Source: Candidatus Hydrogenedentota bacterium
GTDB taxonomy: Bacteria; Hydrogenedentota; Hydrogenedentia; Hydrogenedentales; JAEUWI01
DNA length: 17,549 bases
NCBI GenBank assembly: GCA_030430835.1
Contig: JAUIKJ010000010.1
Location: 1 to 17,549, forward strand
Direction: 5' to 3'
The notes beneath the pieces are model-generated. The model saw only the letters and a program-made list of their open reading frames with translations, did not search any database and was not told the DNA's origin. The translations under genes and the position numbers were made by a program. Of the stretch, positions 14,517-17,549 are shown piece by piece; position 1 is the stretch's first letter, and the number at the start of each line of letters is the position of its first letter.

Positions 14517-15297
14517 AGCCATGAACGACCGGCTTGAGATACACGCCGCGGAGGGCGTTTGCTTTTCGCTGCCGCTCGCGGGGCTGGTCACGCGTTTTCT
14601 CGCCTGGGGGATCGATCTCGCCGCCACCCTTGTGGCCGCGCTGCTCATCGGTACCGTCGTGGCGAGCCTTAACCTGTTCAGCGGCGATGTCGCGACGGCG
14701 GTCATTATCCTCGCCTTCTTCGTGCTCTACCTCGGATATTCCATTTTCTTCGAATGGGCGTGGCGTGGACAGACGCCCGGAAAGCGCGTGCTGGGGATTC
14801 GGGTGCTCGACGCGCAGGGGCTGCACCTGCAGTTCAGCCAGATCGTCATCCGAAACCTGCTACGCACGATCGACGCCCTGCCCATGGGCTACCTCATTGG
14901 CGGTGTCGCCATTCTCCTCAACCGCAACGGACAACGCCTCGGTGACCTCGCAGCGGATACGGTTGTGGTGTCCGCCCGGCCCGGGCCTGCCCCCGACCTT
15001 GCGCAGGTCCTGCCCGGAAAGTACAACTCCTTCCGCGAGCACCCCCATCTCGAGGCACGGCTGCGCCAGCGGGTCAGCACCGACGAGGCCGGACTGCTTA
15101 TCCAGGCGCTGATGCGGCGCGATCAGCTGGATCCCGCGGCGCGCGTCACGCTCTTCGCGGATCTGGCGGAACACTTCCGGGGCAAGGTGTCGTTTCCGGA
15201 ACCCAGCATGGTCGGTCTCAGCGATGAGCAATACCTGCGCAACATTGTGGAGAGCCTCTACCGGACACCCGGTGGGGAGCGCGAGTCCAACGCGTAG
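14506..15297 (+). CDS. RDD family membrane protein with C-terminal helical extension
   Basis: The 263-aa protein carries a complete RDD domain: RFLAWGIDLAA (30-40) in the first helix, RGQTPGKRVLGIRVLD (87-102) before the third, and GQRLGDLAADTVVV (142-155) at the end. After it come about 105 residues of soluble, mostly helical sequence ending in YLRNIVESLYRTPGG. RDD proteins next to SpoIIM in other genomes often have such a tail. The GTG start at 14506 is chosen for its GGGGAG 7 nt upstream; ATG 14500 is too close to that site, and ATG 14521 lacks one. It is the last gene of the operon and the second RDD protein in it, the first being the GYF_2 fusion at 5276. The partner or substrate is unknown. 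Confidence 0.87.
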   Translation: MSREAMNDRLEIHAAEGVCFSLPLAGLVTRFLAWGIDLAATLVAALLIGTVVASLNLFSGDVATAVIILAFFVLYLGYSIFFEWAWRGQTPGKRVLGIRVLDAQGLHLQFSQIVIRNLLRTIDALPMGYLIGGVAILLNRNGQRLGDLAADTVVVSARPGPAPDLAQVLPGKYNSFREHPHLEARLRQRVSTDEAGLLIQALMRRDQLDPAARVTLFADLAEHFRGKVSFPEPSMVGLSDEQYLRNIVESLYRTPGGERESNA

Positions 15298-15425
15298 GCC
15301 CGTGCAGGGCCGAGGCGATTCTGTCAACCTCGTGGCACAACCCGTTCAGGGGAGGCCTCTTGGTGCCGCTCTACCCTGGGTAAGCGTAGGCGCAGGAGCA
15401 TCCCGGTACGGGGGCGAGGAGGTGA
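15298..15425. other. Convergent spacer after the MoxR operon
   Basis: This 128-nt spacer lies between the RDD gene and the converging alpha/beta hydrolase gene. A short hairpin (GGCCC 15297-15301, GGGCC 15307-15311, 5-nt loop) begins in the RDD stop codon but has no T run after it, so a factor-independent terminator cannot be claimed. No coding potential or repeat was seen in the rest. Confidence 0.4.
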
Positions 15426-16262
15426 CTACGCCCCGAACCATTCCCGAATCCAGGTGGCGATGAGTTCCGGTTGTTCCTGCGGTATGAAGTGGCTGGCCCC
15501 CTTGACCGCGCGCAACTCGACGTGCCGCAGACGCGTAGCCTGATGTTCGACCAGCGCCTTTACGTTGCTCTCACTGCCCGTCACCAGCAGTACCTCAAAG
15601 GCCAGCGCCCCCAGTACCTCGTAGATGTCGCACACGCCGCCGTGCTCGTAGAAATATGCTTCCACATTTCCCGGACACTTCAGCGTGATGCCGCCGTCTT
15701 CGCGCGCCACGAAGGCATGCGCCATATACGCGTCGACCGTTTCAGGCGTCCACGTGCGCATTGGTGGCTTGGCAACGTAGCGCGCTCGCGCGTCTTCCAG
15801 GGACTCGAAATCGTTGATGCGTTTTCGGACCAGTTTCGCCAGGGGGCGTTCGCCCTGGAAGGCGGCGCGCGGGCCGATGATGGGATCGATCAGGACGGCA
15901 CGTTCGAAGGTGCCCGGGCGAAAGTGTTCCGCGTAGGCTATCTGGGCGCTGCCTGCCGAGTGGCCCACCGCGCGAACCGGTGATTCGATGCCGAGGGCAT
16001 CGAGAATCTGCAACAGGTCCTGCCCCGAATGCCGCCAGTCAAAGGCGTCGTAATCCGCCGGACGCTCCGAGTCGCCCTGTCCGCGCGTGTCCGGGGCGAT
16101 CACACGGAAGCGATCGCCCAGCAGCGCCACCACCGGATCCCAGATCCGGCCGAGCGTCCCCGTGCAATGACAGCACAACAATGGCGGTCCGTCGCCGCCG
16201 TAGTCCCAGACCTTCAGCGCGAGGCCGTCCCGCGATTCGATCGTGTGCGCAGTCGCTTCCAA
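15426..16262 (-). CDS. Alpha/beta hydrolase
   Basis: The 278-aa soluble protein has the alpha/beta hydrolase fold. The oxyanion-loop segment is LLCCHCTGT (28-36), the nucleophile elbow is GHSAG with Ser102, and the catalytic His lies in GASHFIPQEQPE near the C-terminus. The acid residue is expected in LLVTGSESN, where the usual Asp is replaced by Ser/Glu, so its identity is unclear. PDTRGQGDSERP (57-68) is typical of esterase, lactonase and C-C hydrolase members. The substrate cannot be told from sequence. The start is TTG 16262, with AGGGA about 6-7 nt upstream; no in-frame ATG occurs before the fold begins. It follows the glutaryl-CoA dehydrogenase gene by 10 nt, so it is probably co-transcribed and may serve the same catabolic route. 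Confidence 0.87.
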   Translation of the reverse strand: MEATAHTIESRDGLALKVWDYGGDGPPLLCCHCTGTLGRIWDPVVALLGDRFRVIAPDTRGQGDSERPADYDAFDWRHSGQDLLQILDALGIESPVRAVGHSAGSAQIAYAEHFRPGTFERAVLIDPIIGPRAAFQGERPLAKLVRKRINDFESLEDARARYVAKPPMRTWTPETVDAYMAHAFVAREDGGITLKCPGNVEAYFYEHGGVCDIYEVLGALAFEVLLVTGSESNVKALVEHQATRLRHVELRAVKGASHFIPQEQPELIATWIREWFGA

Positions 16263-16272
16263 TCTGCGTTCC

Positions 16273-17433
16273 CTATCCGCCGAAGGCGTTGTGGCCTGTG
16301 ATGTCCTGACCGAGGATCAAGGTGTGCACGTCGTGCGTGCCCTCGTAGGTAAACACCGTTTCCAGATTCATCAGGTGCCGCATCACGGGATACGCATCCG
16401 TGATGCCAACGCCACCGAGAATATCCCGCGCCTTGCGCGCGCACTGCAGTGCCATCCAGACATTGTTGCGCTTCGCCATGGAGATCTGCTGCGGCCGGAC
16501 CGTGCCGGCATCCTTGAGGCGGCCAAGTTGCAGGGCCAACAGCTGCGCCTTGGTGATCTCGGTCAGCATCCAGACCAGTTTCTCCTGCACCAACTGGAAG
16601 CCGGCCAGCGGCTTGCCGAACTGTTCACGTGTCCCCGCGTAGTTCAGCGCCGTCTCATAGCAGTCCATAGCCGCGCCGATGGCGCCCCAGGCAATGCCGT
16701 AGCGCGCCTGCGACAGGCACGACAGCGCCGCACGAAGCCCCTTCGCATCGGGCAGGCGGTTCGCCGCGGGGATGCGGCAATCCTCGAACCACAGTTCGCA
16801 GGTGCGGGAGATGCGCAGCGAAAACTTTCCCGGGATCACCTCGCCCCGGAACCCCGGTGCATCCTTCTCCACGACAAAGCCGCCCACGTAGCCATTCTCA
16901 TCCTTTGCCCAGATCACCTTCACATCCGCAATGTCACCATTGCCGATCCAGCGCTTGCCGCCATTCAACACATAATGGTCGCCATCGCGTCGCGCCGTGG
17001 TCTCCATCCCGGCCGGGTCCGAGCCATGTCCGCGCTCGGTGAGTCCGAAACATGCGATCAGCGCACCGGTGGCCATGCCCGGCAGCCACTTCTGTTTTTG
17101 TTCTTCGCTGCCGAAGGCGTGGATGGCGTACATCGCCAGCGATCCCTGCACCGAGGCCTGCGACCGGATGCCCGCGTCGGCACGATCCAGCTCCTGCATG
17201 ATAAGGCCGTAGGCGATGTTGCTCATCCCGGCGCAACCGTAGCCCGAAAGGTGCGGGGCATAGAGCCCCAGTTCACCCATCCGCCGCGCGATTGCCATGG
17301 GGAAGGTCGCGGCGCGGTGGTGATCGTTGAGGATCGGGCGAATCTCCGAATCCACGAACGCCCGGACCCGGTCGCGCACTGCGCGCTCGGCTTCCGTCAG
17401 CTGTGTTTCTATCTCGTAGTAGTCAAGGGACAT
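16273..17433 (-). CDS. gcdH: Glutaryl-CoA dehydrogenase (acyl-CoA dehydrogenase family)
   Basis: The 386-aa FAD enzyme should oxidise and decarboxylate glutaryl-CoA to crotonyl-CoA in lysine, tryptophan or aromatic degradation. The catalytic base is Glu364 in TYEGTHDVHTLILG, preceded by Tyr363. The residues that bind the substrate's free carboxylate in human GCDH (Arg94, Ser98) are matched by Arg90 and Ser94 in GIRSQASVQGSL. FAD/substrate motifs include CFGLTERGHGSDP (128-140) and KRWIGNGD; the usual LTEP proline is Arg here. REQFGKPLAGFQLVQEKL is also typical. ATG 17433 has GAGG 7 nt upstream and gives the family's usual N-terminus; the 35 upstream codons are not conserved-looking. An ETF partner is not in the window. 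The hydrolase gene follows by 10 nt. Confidence 0.9.
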   Translation of the reverse strand: MSLDYYEIETQLTEAERAVRDRVRAFVDSEIRPILNDHHRAATFPMAIARRMGELGLYAPHLSGYGCAGMSNIAYGLIMQELDRADAGIRSQASVQGSLAMYAIHAFGSEEQKQKWLPGMATGALIACFGLTERGHGSDPAGMETTARRDGDHYVLNGGKRWIGNGDIADVKVIWAKDENGYVGGFVVEKDAPGFRGEVIPGKFSLRISRTCELWFEDCRIPAANRLPDAKGLRAALSCLSQARYGIAWGAIGAAMDCYETALNYAGTREQFGKPLAGFQLVQEKLVWMLTEITKAQLLALQLGRLKDAGTVRPQQISMAKRNNVWMALQCARKARDILGGVGITDAYPVMRHLMNLETVFTYEGTHDVHTLILGQDITGHNAFGG

Positions 17434-17477
17434 GGACGACCTCGCTTCGGCACGGCAGCCGGATGAAACAGCCCGCA

Positions 17478-17506
17478 AGTGTACGGCGCACCGGAAAGGA
17501 TGGCAA
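17478..17506 (-). promoter_or_regulatory. Sigma70-type promoter for the gcdH operon
   Basis: On the minus strand TTGCCA (17506-17501, 5 of 6 to the -35 consensus) is followed, after exactly 17 nt, by TACACT (17483-17478, 4 of 6 to the -10 consensus). A start near 17471 would leave a leader of about 38 nt with GAGG before ATG 17433. Position, spacing and orientation agree with the gene, but this is a consensus match only. Confidence 0.5.
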
Positions 17507-17549
17507 GAACAGTTGCAATTCCGGGGAATAGCCCCCAAGATAAGAACGT

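Noticed and set aside
16243..17466. 407-codon plus-strand open frame opposite gcdH
   Set aside because: The minus-strand dehydrogenase has all catalytic motifs; the opposite frame is Arg/His-rich with no domain.
1..17549. tRNA, rRNA, CRISPR arrays, insertion sequences or phage genes
   Set aside because: No conserved tRNA T-arm sequence, repeated spacer array, transposase motif or terminal inverted repeat was found; the gaps between genes are all under 160 nt.

Overview
The window is a GC-rich, gene-dense bacterial segment with 19 protein-coding genes (one partial), no RNA genes, no mobile elements and no CRISPR array. It suggests an aerobic Gram-negative-type bacterium with an aa3-type respiratory chain. 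The mix of a coxB-ctaA-ctaB-SCO-DUF420 cluster, GYF_2/RDD proteins, B-box-like zinc-finger membrane proteins and a MoxR-DUF58-SpoIIM-RDD operon fits the PVC/Planctomycetota/Hydrogenedentota sphere best. Some gammaproteobacteria carry a related MoxR operon. The phylum call is inference, not proof.

Region 1 (2-3276, + strand) is a cytochrome oxidase biogenesis cluster. It holds the CuA end of coxB, ctaA (heme A synthase), ctaB (heme O synthase), a SCO copper chaperone and a DUF420/CtaM-like membrane protein. From ctaA onward the genes overlap or sit within 4 nt of each other, so they are very probably co-transcribed. Together they make heme A and metallate subunit II.

Region 2 (3380-5117, - strand) is a three-gene operon: surE (nucleotidase), exoD and a 108-aa triple-span membrane protein. 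A terminator-like hairpin with a T7 run lies in the leader just before surE.

Region 3 (5276-15297, + strand) is about 10 kb of ten tightly packed genes; most junctions are 4-nt ATGA/GTGA overlaps. The distal part is the known MoxR-type module: a DUF4129 protein, a DUF4350 protein, MoxR AAA+ ATPase, a DUF58 protein, a SpoIIM-family protein and an RDD protein. The proximal part is unusual: a GYF_2-zinc-RDD fusion, two membrane proteins with B-box-like fingers of identical ligand spacing, and a polytopic protein with what looks like a PH-type domain split by a membrane hairpin. This extended operon is the best candidate here for an undescribed envelope-associated system.

Region 4 (15426-17433, - strand) is a two-gene catabolic unit: a glutaryl-CoA dehydrogenase with substrate-binding and catalytic residues conserved, followed 10 nt later by an alpha/beta hydrolase. 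A convincing sigma70-type promoter precedes it.
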